From NCBI GenBank assembly GCA_023823795.1, contig CP085710.1, forward strand, positions 956,001 through 1,020,000: a stretch of 64,000 nucleotides of DNA, given 5' to 3'. This DNA comes from Bacillus sp. F19. GTDB taxonomy: Bacteria; Bacillota; Bacilli; Bacillales; Bacillaceae. Below the pieces are notes generated by a model that was not told the origin of the DNA, searched no databases, and was given only the letters and a program-made list of their open reading frames with translations. Positions 56,257 through 64,000 of the stretch are shown here, piece after piece. The translations under genes and the position numbers were made by a program. Every line of letters begins with the position of its first letter. Position 1 is the first letter of the stretch.

Positions 56257-57039
56257 TAAGGATCCTTATCTGTCTGTCGGAGCTAATCAGGCGGTTCCGC
56301 TTTTCGTGGTGTCCAGCTCCACCGCCTAACTCCTCGGCCAGAACAGATCCGCCAGTAAAGGCAAAAAGCGCCTTTTCTGGCGGATCCTTATCTGTCTGTC
56401 GGAGCTAATCAGGCGGTTCCGCTTTTCGTGGTGTCCAGCTCCACCGCCTAACTCCTCGGCCAGAACAGATCCGCCAGTAAAGGCAAAAAGCGCCTTTTCT
56501 GGCGGATCCTTATCTGTCTGTCGGAGCTAATCAGGCGGTTCCGCTTTTCGTGGTGTCCAGCTCCACCGCCTAACTCCTCGGCCAGAACAGATCCGCCAGT
56601 AAAGGCAAAAAGCGCCTTTTCTGGCGGATCCTTATCTGTCTGTCGGAGCTAATCAGGCGGTTCCGCTTTTCGTGGTGTCCAGCTCCACCGCCTAACTCCT
56701 CGGCCAGAACAGATCCGCCAGTAAAGGCAAAAAGCGCCTTTTCTGTCGGATCCTTATCTGTCTGTCGGAGCTAACCAGGCGGTTCCGCTTTTCGTGGTGT
56801 CCAGCTCCACCGCCTAACTCCTCGGCCAGAACAGATCCGCCAGTAAAGGCAAAAAGCGCCTTTTCTGTCGGATCCTTATCTGTCTGTCGGAGCTAACCAG
56901 GCGGTTCCGCTTTTCGTGGTGTCCAGCTCCACCGCCTAACTCCTCGGCCAGAACAGATCCGCCAGTAAAGGCAAAAAGCGCCTTTTCTGTCGGATCCTTA
57001 TCTGTCTGTCGGAGCTAACCAGGCGGTTCCGCTTTTCGT
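56257..57039 (+). repeat. 122-bp tandem repeat array (six full periods plus a partial)
   Basis: The marker TTATCTGTCTGTCGG begins at 56266, 56388, 56510, 56632, 56754, 56876 and 56998: exactly 122 bases each time. Each unit holds two hairpins: GATCCGCCAG...CTGGCGGATC with an inner AAAGGC/GCCTTT stem, and AGGCGGT...ACCGCCT. Two variants exist: the first three boundaries have CTGGCGG and AATCAGG, the later ones CTGTCGG and AACCAGG. The unit is related to the dispersed repeats near addB and sbcD. The array ends one base before the stop codon of the ammonium transporter gene. Confidence 0.95.
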
Positions 57040-57040
57040 C

Positions 57041-58324
57041 TTAAGCTGTAGTTTTTTTACCTGAATTGCTTTCTTCAACAGCTGTAAAGGATTCAGGATA
57101 GCCGTAGCTGCCATGTTCACTCATATCGAGTCCGATCATTTCTTCTTCTTCCGTTACGCGGATTGTGCCCATAACTTGTTTCATCACTTTTAAAATGACG
57201 TAGGAGATGACAAACGCGTAAGACGCGCATGATACGATTCCAATCGCTTGAACACCAAGCTGAGCGAAGCCTCCTCCGTAGAATAAACCTGCTAAACCGC
57301 CGTTTCGTTCTGAAAGTTCAGGAGTTGCAAAGAAGCCGGTAGATAAAGTTCCCCAGATTCCGGCAGCACCATGAACAGACAGGGCGAAAATCGGATCATC
57401 AATTTTAGCTTTATCAAATAGCTTCATGCTGAAATAGACAATGCTCCCGCCGATTAATCCAATTACAACAGCTGCCCAAGGAGCAACAAATGCACAGGAC
57501 GCTGTAATAGCTACAAGACCTGCAAGTGCGCCATTCAAGGTTGTTGGAATATCCGCTTTTCCTGTCATCATTCGAACAACAATCATTGCAGCAACTGCAC
57601 CTGCAGCAGCGGCAAGCTGAGTGTTTAATGCTACATAGCCAAAGAATCCGTCTGACACGCCGAATGTGCTTCCTGCGTTAAAACCAAACCATCCAACCCA
57701 AAGTATCAGAACTCCTAATGCTGTATACACTTGATTGTGACCGGATAATTGATTCATTGTTCCGTCTTTCCCGTATTTTCCAAGCCTTGGTTTAAGGACA
57801 ATCGTAGATGCAAGAGCTGCCATTGCGCCAGTTAAATGAACAACAGTAGAGCCTGCAAAGTCCTGTTTGCCTAAATCCTTCAGCCAGCCTGCTCCCCAAA
57901 TCCAGTGTGCGACAACAGGATAAACTAGAGCTGAAAATAGAACTGCGAAGATTACGTAAGCTGATAATTTAGCACGCTCTGCAAAGCCACCGAAGGCAAT
58001 TGTCAATGCAATTGCTGCGAATGCCAGCTGGAAAAAGAAATCAACCGAAGTCGTTAATCCGTCCTGCGCAGGTGCTGCATCTCCATAAAAGAAACTAGAT
58101 AGACCGATGAATTTATTGCCATCCCCATAAATAAATCCATAGCCGGCTGCCCAGAAGACAAGAGATGCAATTCCGATTGTAAAAATTGTTTTACCGGCAA
58201 TGTGGCCTGCATTTTTCATTCGGGTAGAACCCGCTTCAAGTAAAATGAAGCCACCTTGCATAAGCAGAACCAATATTCCTGCAATAATTACCCACAAATT
58301 GTCCATTAACACTAAAGCATCCAT
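57041..58324 (-). CDS. amtB: Ammonium transporter (Amt/NrgA family)
   Basis: 427 residues, 11 membrane helices expected. The family signatures are visible: LLMQGGFILLEAGSTRMKNA near the N-terminus, DFAGSTVVHLTGAMAALAST in the centre, and DDPIFALSVHGAAGIWGTLS with the pore histidine. ATG 58324 follows AAGGAGCG. No glnK/nrgB PII gene follows: downstream lies the 122-bp array, starting one base past the stop. A TnrA-type box upstream suggests induction under nitrogen limitation. Confidence 0.94.
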   Translation of the reverse strand: MDALVLMDNLWVIIAGILVLLMQGGFILLEAGSTRMKNAGHIAGKTIFTIGIASLVFWAAGYGFIYGDGNKFIGLSSFFYGDAAPAQDGLTTSVDFFFQLAFAAIALTIAFGGFAERAKLSAYVIFAVLFSALVYPVVAHWIWGAGWLKDLGKQDFAGSTVVHLTGAMAALASTIVLKPRLGKYGKDGTMNQLSGHNQVYTALGVLILWVGWFGFNAGSTFGVSDGFFGYVALNTQLAAAAGAVAAMIVVRMMTGKADIPTTLNGALAGLVAITASCAFVAPWAAVVIGLIGGSIVYFSMKLFDKAKIDDPIFALSVHGAAGIWGTLSTGFFATPELSERNGGLAGLFYGGGFAQLGVQAIGIVSCASYAFVISYVILKVMKQVMGTIRVTEEEEMIGLDMSEHGSYGYPESFTAVEESNSGKKTTA

Positions 58325-58392
58325 AAAAACACGCTCCTTCTTTCAGAATGGTGAACAAGAAATAAATAAGACCAAAGACAGAGAGATATTGA

Positions 58393-58409
58393 TGTTAGGA
58401 AATATAACA
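58393..58409 (-). promoter_or_regulatory. TnrA/GlnR-type box upstream of the ammonium transporter
   Basis: TGTTAGGAAATATAACA matches TGTNA-N7-TNACA perfectly and is centred about 77 bases before the start codon. It is consistent with TnrA activation as for B. subtilis nrgA. Confidence 0.75.
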
Positions 58410-58548
58410 TTTGTTGTTATGTTTATTATCATATGGCATGAATATGCGGAAATCAAGTATTTTTCTGAAAATTTAAATAAAAAAATAGGGAGAATAGACA
58501 ATTAATTAATGAAGCGATTTCATTTTCTGTTAATTTTTCTTCATAAAA

Positions 58549-58571
58549 AACCTGACTGATTAAGTCAGGTT
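58549..58571 (-). terminator. Terminator of the MATE gene
   Basis: AACCTGACT/AGTCAGGTT; on the minus strand the stem is followed by a T-run. It begins at the stop codon of the transporter. Confidence 0.8.
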
Positions 58572-59941
58572 CATGATACTGCTTTTGATTGTAAAATAAA
58601 GCCTTTATTCACCCATACTTTTGATCTCCATCGAATTAACATCAGGATGCCTCGAAGCCATTCATCAGCTATAAAAGCCACCCATATTCCTGCAAGGCCT
58701 AATTCAAAATGTATTCCCAAAAGGTATGCGAGCGGAACGCTTATTCCCCACATCGACAGAATTCCCATATAGACAGGAAATTTGACATCTCCTGTTGCCC
58801 TTAAAGCGCTGATAATCACAAGATTAAATGCTCTGCCTGGCTCAAGAATAATCGTCAGCAGCAGAATGGTCGCGCCAATTTGCAGAATTTCCTGATTGCT
58901 TGTAAAGATTCCGAATAAGAAATCAGTGGAAATACTGAATACAACAGCAATGGCAGTGGACATTCCAACCGCCCAATAAAGCGTACTGATACATCGTTTA
59001 TATGCTCTGTCATACTCCCGTGCACCTGCCATTTGACCGATAAGGATCTGATTTCCCTGACTGATGGCTAAACTGAAAAGAAAAATGAACATCATTAAAT
59101 TTTGGGCGTAAACCTTTGTTGTTAACGCCTCAGCTCCAAGCATTGTAATAAAAATGGTTATGACAATCTGCGATCCATTGTATGACAAATGTTCACCTGC
59201 TGAAGGAACGCCGATTTTAAGCAGGTTTTTAAGATGTGATACAGGCAGATTAAAAACTTGGCGAAATTTTTGTTCAAATGAAATTCGTTTTACAAGAAGA
59301 TAAGAAATAATGATCAGTCCGATGAATCTGGAAGCAACAGTCGAAAATGCAACCCCTTCCACACCAAGAACCGGCAGGCCAAAAGGTCCGTAGATAAAAA
59401 TATAATTTCCGAAGATATGCAGGATATTCATGCCGATTGTAATGTACATCGTATCTTTTGTGAAGCCGTAGCTTTTTAAAACGGCCCCGATCGTCATAAT
59501 CAAGGCCTGAATGAAGCATAACCCGCCTACTAAGCGAAGATAATAATTTGCTTCTGGCAGCAATTCGGCAGGAAGGTTCATTATTTTCAGCATGGATTCG
59601 CTGAAAACAATCACAATCAGTCCTATCGCAATGCCGAGAATCAGATTGGCTGCAATTGAAACTTGAGAAATCTCAAGCGCACTTTTATTGTTATTTGCAC
59701 CTATATTTTGAGTGATTAGAACAATGGTGCCAGTTGCTATAAAACCAAACATGACAATCAGTACATTCAAGATCTGATTAGCAACTCCGACAGCTGCAAC
59801 GGAACTATCTGAGTATTGACTTAGCATGATGGTATCGGCGCTTCCCATCAGCATATGTAAAAATAATTCAATGAATATAGGCCAAGTAAGAGCGAATAAT
59901 GTCAATTTTCGATCTTTTAATTTTTGAGGCAGGCTAGACAC
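58571..59941 (-). CDS. yisQ: MATE-family multidrug efflux transporter (YisQ-like)
   Basis: 456 residues, twelve hydrophobic helices in two similar halves (FALTWPIFIELFLHMLMGSA; later LKIGVPSAGEHLSYNGSQIV), the pattern of NorM/DinF-type cation-coupled exporters. Divergently placed from an AraC-type gene, as yisQ/yisR in B. subtilis. The frame starts at GTG 59941, where the ribosome-like GGGAG runs directly into the codon; no better start was found. Confidence 0.87.
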   Translation of the reverse strand: MSSLPQKLKDRKLTLFALTWPIFIELFLHMLMGSADTIMLSQYSDSSVAAVGVANQILNVLIVMFGFIATGTIVLITQNIGANNNKSALEISQVSIAANLILGIAIGLIVIVFSESMLKIMNLPAELLPEANYYLRLVGGLCFIQALIMTIGAVLKSYGFTKDTMYITIGMNILHIFGNYIFIYGPFGLPVLGVEGVAFSTVASRFIGLIIISYLLVKRISFEQKFRQVFNLPVSHLKNLLKIGVPSAGEHLSYNGSQIVITIFITMLGAEALTTKVYAQNLMMFIFLFSLAISQGNQILIGQMAGAREYDRAYKRCISTLYWAVGMSTAIAVVFSISTDFLFGIFTSNQEILQIGATILLLTIILEPGRAFNLVIISALRATGDVKFPVYMGILSMWGISVPLAYLLGIHFELGLAGIWVAFIADEWLRGILMLIRWRSKVWVNKGFILQSKAVS

Positions 59942-60057
59942 TCCCTTCTGAAAAACACTTATAAAATCATTACTAGTTTACATAGGATCTTATATAATAA
60001 AAAGAGATGATTTCGATCATTTTAGGAAAAATACGACCTGAAAAAAGGGAGGACAGC

Positions 60058-60921
60058 ATGACTTACATTGGTTTTGATATTCCTCCGTTTCCAACTTTTA
60101 TTACAGGAGGAGATGCCATATTTAAAAAAGGAACTAAACATTTTAAACGAGTATTTACCGTCTTTGATATGCTTTATGTTCAGTCAGGAGAGCTTTATAT
60201 AACTGAAAATGAACAGCCATTTATAATAAAAGAGGGACAATACCTTATATTGATACCCGGGTTTGAGCATTATGGCCATAAAGCCTGCAGGGAGGACACT
60301 AGAGTTTTCTGGACTCATTTCAAAATGGAGTTTCCATTTTCTCTTTATGATAAAGGAAATGAAAACTGGGCAGAGGTTCAAACTGTCGACGGGGATTTCG
60401 TGGAACCATCTAAATTTCATTTTAAGATTCCTGCTTTTGGGGAATGCATACATAATGACTTTGTAGAAAAGCTGTTTGATAATTTGGTCAGCATGAATCA
60501 TCAGACCCCTGATTATCCTTTAAGACAGCAGATCTACTTTGAAGAATTGATTCTTCATTTGCAAAAGGAGTCTCTGCAAATACCGAGCGCTGCCGAAAAA
60601 GTAGTGGAGGAAACTCTCAGGTTTCTAAGAAAGAATTATCAGGAAGAGATCAAAATGGAGGATTTTGCGAGAGAGCTGCATTTTCATCCGGATTACATCA
60701 CCCGGTGCATGCAGAAAACGATGGGGGTGACGCCAGTTCAATACTTGAACCACTACAGGATGGAGCAGGCTAAGCGGCTGCTGTCGACTGCGGATTACAA
60801 AATTTCATCGATTGCAAAAGAAGTGGGAATCCCTGACGCTGCTTATTTCACTAAAATATTCAAACGTCTGGAGGGTGTATCCCCGCTTGAGTACCGCAAA
60901 ATCGTTTCAAGAAAGAAATGA
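60058..60921 (+). CDS. yisR: AraC-family transcriptional regulator (YisR-like)
   Basis: 287 residues: an N-terminal cupin-like sensor region (YVQSGELYITENEQPFIIKE, GQYLILIPGFEHYGHKACRE) and a C-terminal double helix-turn-helix. The latter shows KMEDFARELHFHPDYITRCM and the signature region KISSIAKEVGIPDAAYFTKI then FKRLEGVSPLEYRK. ATG 60058 has GGGAGGA. It lies opposite the MATE gene, which it may control (inference). Ligand unknown. Confidence 0.88.
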   Translation: MTYIGFDIPPFPTFITGGDAIFKKGTKHFKRVFTVFDMLYVQSGELYITENEQPFIIKEGQYLILIPGFEHYGHKACREDTRVFWTHFKMEFPFSLYDKGNENWAEVQTVDGDFVEPSKFHFKIPAFGECIHNDFVEKLFDNLVSMNHQTPDYPLRQQIYFEELILHLQKESLQIPSAAEKVVEETLRFLRKNYQEEIKMEDFARELHFHPDYITRCMQKTMGVTPVQYLNHYRMEQAKRLLSTADYKISSIAKEVGIPDAAYFTKIFKRLEGVSPLEYRKIVSRKK

Positions 60922-60984
60922 AAATTTGATTAAATTGAGCGATAATAGGTGAGGATGGTACTACTTTAAAATGGAGGAGATACA

Positions 60985-61305
60985 ATGCCGACAATACATG
61001 TTCCTGGGAAAGGCTCGTTTGAGACAGAAATGGGAAGAAAGCTCGTTTTAGCACTTGAGGATAACGGAATTGACATTCTTCACCGCTGTGGCGGGAAAGC
61101 AAAATGCACGTCCTGCCGAGTCGAAATTCTTGAAGGTGATTTTGAGGATTTAACGAATGTAGAAAAAAACGCCTTTGCAGAAAAAGGCGTTGAGGACCAT
61201 TTGCGTTTATCATGTCAAATCCGTGTGAATGGCGATGTAACCTGCAGGCCGATTATGACCGTTGAAAGCAGAGGCATTGATGCCGGGCCGCGTCCCGAAG
61301 AATAA
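60985..61305 (+). CDS. 2Fe-2S ferredoxin
   Basis: A 106-aa plant-type ferredoxin with cluster cysteines in HRCGGKAKCTSCRVEILEGD (Cx5CxxC) and RLSCQIRV (fourth Cys). It could carry electrons to an oxygenase or reductase; no partner gene is adjacent. ATG 60985 follows GGAGGAG and a strong terminator closes it. Confidence 0.9.
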   Translation: MPTIHVPGKGSFETEMGRKLVLALEDNGIDILHRCGGKAKCTSCRVEILEGDFEDLTNVEKNAFAEKGVEDHLRLSCQIRVNGDVTCRPIMTVESRGIDAGPRPEE

Positions 61306-61315
61306 TTGATTTGCT

Positions 61316-61354
61316 AAAAAGAAGGCAGGCTGATTAACAGCCTGCCTTCTTTTT
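61316..61354. terminator. Bidirectional terminator, ferredoxin / permease
   Basis: AAAAAGAAGGCAGGCTG and CAGCCTGCCTTCTTTTT form a perfect 17-bp stem with a five-base loop. Confidence 0.95.
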
Positions 61355-61360
61355 GAACAG

Positions 61361-62752
61361 TTAACTAATTTTATGATTGGCATGCGTTTTATCGTTTTTC
61401 TTATGATATCCTTTGCCGTAATAAAACCCTACAAGAAGCAGGATCCATGCAGGTCCTACAATTAAGGCGATTCTCGTATCCGGGAAAAATGCCATAAGCC
61501 CAACCACCAATACAAGAAATGCAAGTGAAAGATATGAGGTGAAAGGATATAGCGGCAGTTTGTATTTTAAATTCTTCGCTTCACCTGGTTTCAGTGATTT
61601 ACGGAACTTCAGCTGAGAAAGCAGAATCATTGACCATGTCCATATTGCACCGAATGTTGAGATGCTTGTTACATACATAAAGACTTTTTCAGGAACAAGA
61701 TAGTTTAATACAACACCAATCAGTAATGCTCCTCCAGATGCCAAAATAGCAAAACCAGGAACGCCGCCTTTTGTGAGTTTTTCAAAAGATTTTGGAGCCT
61801 CGCCCTGTTCAGCTAGATTAAACAGCATCCGTCCTGTACTGAAGATTCCTCCATTACATGATGATAATGCAGCAGTTAAAACAACGAAGTTAATAATGCC
61901 TGCTGCTGCAGGTATACCGATTTTTTCAAAGGTTAAAACGAATGGACTTCCCTGTGTTCCAATTTGATCCCAAGGATAAATGGACATAATAACAAACAGT
62001 GCGCCTACGTAGAAAATGAGAATTCTCCAAAAAACAGTATCGATTGCTTTTGTTAACGTTTTTTCTGGATTCTTTACTTCTCCTGCTGTAACTCCAATGA
62101 GTTCAATGCCAAGATAAGCAAACATAACCATTTGGAGTGACATCAGGACACCTTTAAAGCCGTTAGGGAAGAATCCTCCATTTTCCCATAAGTTGCTGAT
62201 GCCTGTCGCGATACCGTCATTTCCGAATCCGAACAAAATCATTCCAAATCCAACAATGATCATAAAAATGATTGCGACTATTTTAATCATTGCAAACCAA
62301 AATTCCAATTCACCGAAAAACTTTACAGCGAGAAAATTGACCGTTGTCATAATGACAAGAGCAGCCAGTGCCCAGATCCATCTTGGCACATCAGGATACC
62401 AGAACTCCATATAGATGCCGACAGCAGTGATTTCAGCCATACATGTAATCACCCATAAGAACCAGTAGTTCCACCCGGTAATGTATCCTGCGAGCGGTCC
62501 CAGATAGTTTCTTGCATATCTGCTGAATGAACCAGCTACAGGATTATGCACGGCCATCTCGCCTAGTGCTCTCATTATAAAGAACATGATCATTCCGCTA
62601 AATGCATACGCAAGCAGAATTCCTGGGCCTGCCAATTGAATCGCCTTTGCAGAACCGTAAAACAGACCTACTCCGATAGCAGCTCCCAAAGACATTAGTG
62701 AGATATGTCTTGGTTCAAGACCACGCTGAAGTTCTTGATTGTGTTTACTCAT
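61361..62752 (-). CDS. Amino-acid permease (APC/AAT family)
   Basis: 463 residues with twelve hydrophobic helices. N-terminal family segment RGLEPRHISLMSLGAAIGVG then LFYGSAKAIQLAGP, and AYLGIELIGVTAGEVKNPEK in the middle. It is a proton-coupled amino-acid importer; the substrate (alanine, glycine, proline and others are all known in the family) cannot be assigned. ATG 62752 is behind GGAGGAT. No T-box or other leader was seen. Confidence 0.9.
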   Translation of the reverse strand: MSKHNQELQRGLEPRHISLMSLGAAIGVGLFYGSAKAIQLAGPGILLAYAFSGMIMFFIMRALGEMAVHNPVAGSFSRYARNYLGPLAGYITGWNYWFLWVITCMAEITAVGIYMEFWYPDVPRWIWALAALVIMTTVNFLAVKFFGELEFWFAMIKIVAIIFMIIVGFGMILFGFGNDGIATGISNLWENGGFFPNGFKGVLMSLQMVMFAYLGIELIGVTAGEVKNPEKTLTKAIDTVFWRILIFYVGALFVIMSIYPWDQIGTQGSPFVLTFEKIGIPAAAGIINFVVLTAALSSCNGGIFSTGRMLFNLAEQGEAPKSFEKLTKGGVPGFAILASGGALLIGVVLNYLVPEKVFMYVTSISTFGAIWTWSMILLSQLKFRKSLKPGEAKNLKYKLPLYPFTSYLSLAFLVLVVGLMAFFPDTRIALIVGPAWILLLVGFYYGKGYHKKNDKTHANHKIS

Positions 62753-62959
62753 TTTTTAATCCTCCTATTGTTAAAGCTGAAGATGAGTGTGAACGCTTTC
62801 AAAAGTTATTGGAAAAATAAAACATAATGGATATTGAAAAGCATTACTTCATAAAAGCTGATGATGGATAAAATCATAGCAAAAGAATCGGTGAAAATCA
62901 AATATATTAATATAGTAAAATCTGCTTAATAAAGTCGAGTAATTCTATAGGGAAAGAAA

Positions 62960-62993
62960 AACTGGAAAAAATCATCATGATTTTTTCCAGTTA
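62960..62993 (-). terminator. Terminator of the GH13 gene
   Basis: AACTGGAAAAAATCA/TGATTTTTTCCAGTT, 15-bp stem just past the stop of the minus-strand amylase-family gene. Confidence 0.8.
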
Positions 62994-62997
62994 TCCA

Positions 62998-64000
62998 TTA
63001 ATCTTCAATTAAGAAAAATGCGATTTCGTAAGGCTGAACGTCAACAGTCAGTCTTTTTGCGTTTGCGGCATATTCTTTGCCTGTCATTAAGTCGATTAAT
63101 TTTTTATCCTTTAAGTCAAAAGGAAGAGCTGCCGTTAACTCTGTTTCTGAATTATTAAGGACTGAAATCATTTTTTGTGCTTCGTTTTGTTTGGTGAAAA
63201 TGACATGATTGGTTTCATCGTTTGCTTCAACAAACGTAATATCTCCGCCGTTTCCGAATACAGGATATTTCTTGCGGATGCCAATCAGCTTTTTCACATA
63301 ATTGAAAATGTCCCTGTCCTGCTTTTCCTCATCCCAGATCATGCATTTGCGGCAGCCCGGATCCTGTTCCCCTTCCATGCCGATTTCATCACCGTAATAA
63401 ATACAAGGAGAGCCGATAAAGCTTAACTGATAGGCAAAAAGCAGCTTAAGCTTCGCTTTGGAATGGTTTGCTGTATTTAAGATGCGCGGAGTATCATGGC
63501 TGCCAAGTAAATTGAAGGCCACTTCATTGACGTTTTTCGGATAAGAGTGGAGCACGCTTTCCATAATATTTACGAATTCCTGAGCCCGTACTTTATCATT
63601 GGCAATAAAGTTCATTGTGCCCGTAGTAAACGGATAATTCATTACAGCATCAAACTGATCGCCTAAAAGCCATGGCATCGAATCGTGCCAGATTTCTCCT
63701 AAGATATAAACATCTTCTTTCTCAGCGCGTACAGCCTGTCTGAATTCACGCCAGAACTGATGGTCCACTTCATTTGCAACATCAAGTCTCCAGCCGTCAA
63801 TGTCAAATTCGCGAACCCAGTAACGGCCAACCTCAAGCAAGTATTCCTTCACTTCAGGATGTTCAGTATTCAGTTTGGGCATGCTCTCTACAAAAGCAAA
63901 AGCATCATAGTTTAATGTATTATCTTCATTTTTCAGCGGGAATTGATGAATATGGAACCAATTTTTATACTTGGAATCCTTTCCATGTTCGAGCACGTCC
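62998..64000 (-). CDS. GH13 alpha-amylase-family enzyme (neopullulanase/maltogenic amylase type), N-terminus outside the window
   Basis: At least 333 C-terminal residues; the gene continues past base 64000. Catalytic motifs: FDIDGWRLDVANEVDHQFWR (nucleophile Asp), VYILGEIWHDSMPWLLGD (acid/base Glu) and NLLGSHDTPRILN (third acid). It ends in the usual C-terminal beta domain. The VANEVDH and EIWHDSMPWL sequences fit cyclomaltodextrinase/neopullulanase (GH13_20). It would degrade maltodextrins, probably in the cytosol. Confidence 0.88.
   Translation of the reverse strand, partial: DVLEHGKDSKYKNWFHIHQFPLKNEDNTLNYDAFAFVESMPKLNTEHPEVKEYLLEVGRYWVREFDIDGWRLDVANEVDHQFWREFRQAVRAEKEDVYILGEIWHDSMPWLLGDQFDAVMNYPFTTGTMNFIANDKVRAQEFVNIMESVLHSYPKNVNEVAFNLLGSHDTPRILNTANHSKAKLKLLFAYQLSFIGSPCIYYGDEIGMEGEQDPGCRKCMIWDEEKQDRDIFNYVKKLIGIRKKYPVFGNGGDITFVEANDETNHVIFTKQNEAQKMISVLNNSETELTAALPFDLKDKKLIDLMTGKEYAANAKRLTVDVQPYEIAFFLIED

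Noticed and set aside
56257-57039. Possible CRISPR array
   Set aside because: The repeats are 122 bases and contiguous, with no unique spacers and no cas genes; it is an ordinary tandem repeat.

Overview
The window is a chromosomal segment of a spore-forming Bacillaceae (Bacillus sensu lato, of a Metabacillus/Bacillus type; the genus is not decided here). The evidence is a complete gerP spore-coat permeability operon, a Spo0E-like phosphatase, AddAB in place of RecBCD, an S-box riboswitch, a TnrA-type box, and gene order matching the B. subtilis yhjD-yhjE-sipV ... addB-addA-sbcD-sbcC-yisB-gerPFEDCBA-yisI-yisK-yisL-yisN-asnO ... yisQ-yisR segment.

1-1.4 kb: an IS1182-type transposase running off the left edge and broken by a one-base frameshift. 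1.4-10.6 kb: a myo-inositol catabolic cluster with the tail of a lost sugar-binding protein, a LacI-type regulator, and iolG, iolC, iolA, iolD, iolE and iolB homologues. Two AAGCGCTT operator-like palindromes precede the regulator and iolG, and a terminator splits iolA from iolD. An unrelated MFS transporter follows (10.6-11.9 kb).

11.9-25.6 kb: a strongly AT-rich accessory (defence) island. It holds, in order: (a) a minus-strand retron (unknown 235-aa protein, msr-msd RNA, NDT-like effector, reverse transcriptase); (b) a plus-strand three-gene cassette of TIR-like protein, nucleoside-deoxyribosyltransferase-like/TPR-type receptor and SLATT-type two-helix membrane protein; (c) a second, plus-strand Ec86-like retron whose RNA lies between effector and reverse transcriptase and overlaps both; (d) phage-like relics (YolD tail, NUMOD1-like piece); (e) a large DUF2726 nuclease-like protein; (f) a promoter, iteron-like and structured-RNA locus; and (g) an HNH-type nuclease that has lost its HNH end and is joined to a MazG-like tail. 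For both retrons the a1/a2 inverted repeats and the msr hairpins can be read directly. The common theme of (a) to (c) is nucleotide or NAD chemistry coupled to a sensor or effector.

25.7-41.3 kb: core genes yhjD, yhjE, sipV, a decayed MFS gene, then addB-addA and sbcD-sbcC (double-strand-break processing) and yisB. Copies of a roughly 70-110 bp palindromic intergenic repeat sit around addB and between addA and sbcD. 41.3-43.3 kb: gerPF-gerPA on the minus strand behind a sigma-K type promoter. 43.6-55 kb: topB, a secreted M14 peptidase, a DUF418 protein, yisI, yisK, rocD, yisL, yisN and asnO.

55-64 kb: an S-box riboswitch controlling a solitary metQ; a 122-bp tandem array (six full periods plus a partial) that abuts the stop codon of an ammonium transporter gene; a TnrA-type box upstream of that gene; a yisQ/yisR-like divergent pair; a 2Fe-2S ferredoxin; an amino-acid permease; and a GH13 amylase-family gene cut by the right edge. 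No rRNA, tRNA or CRISPR array was seen.
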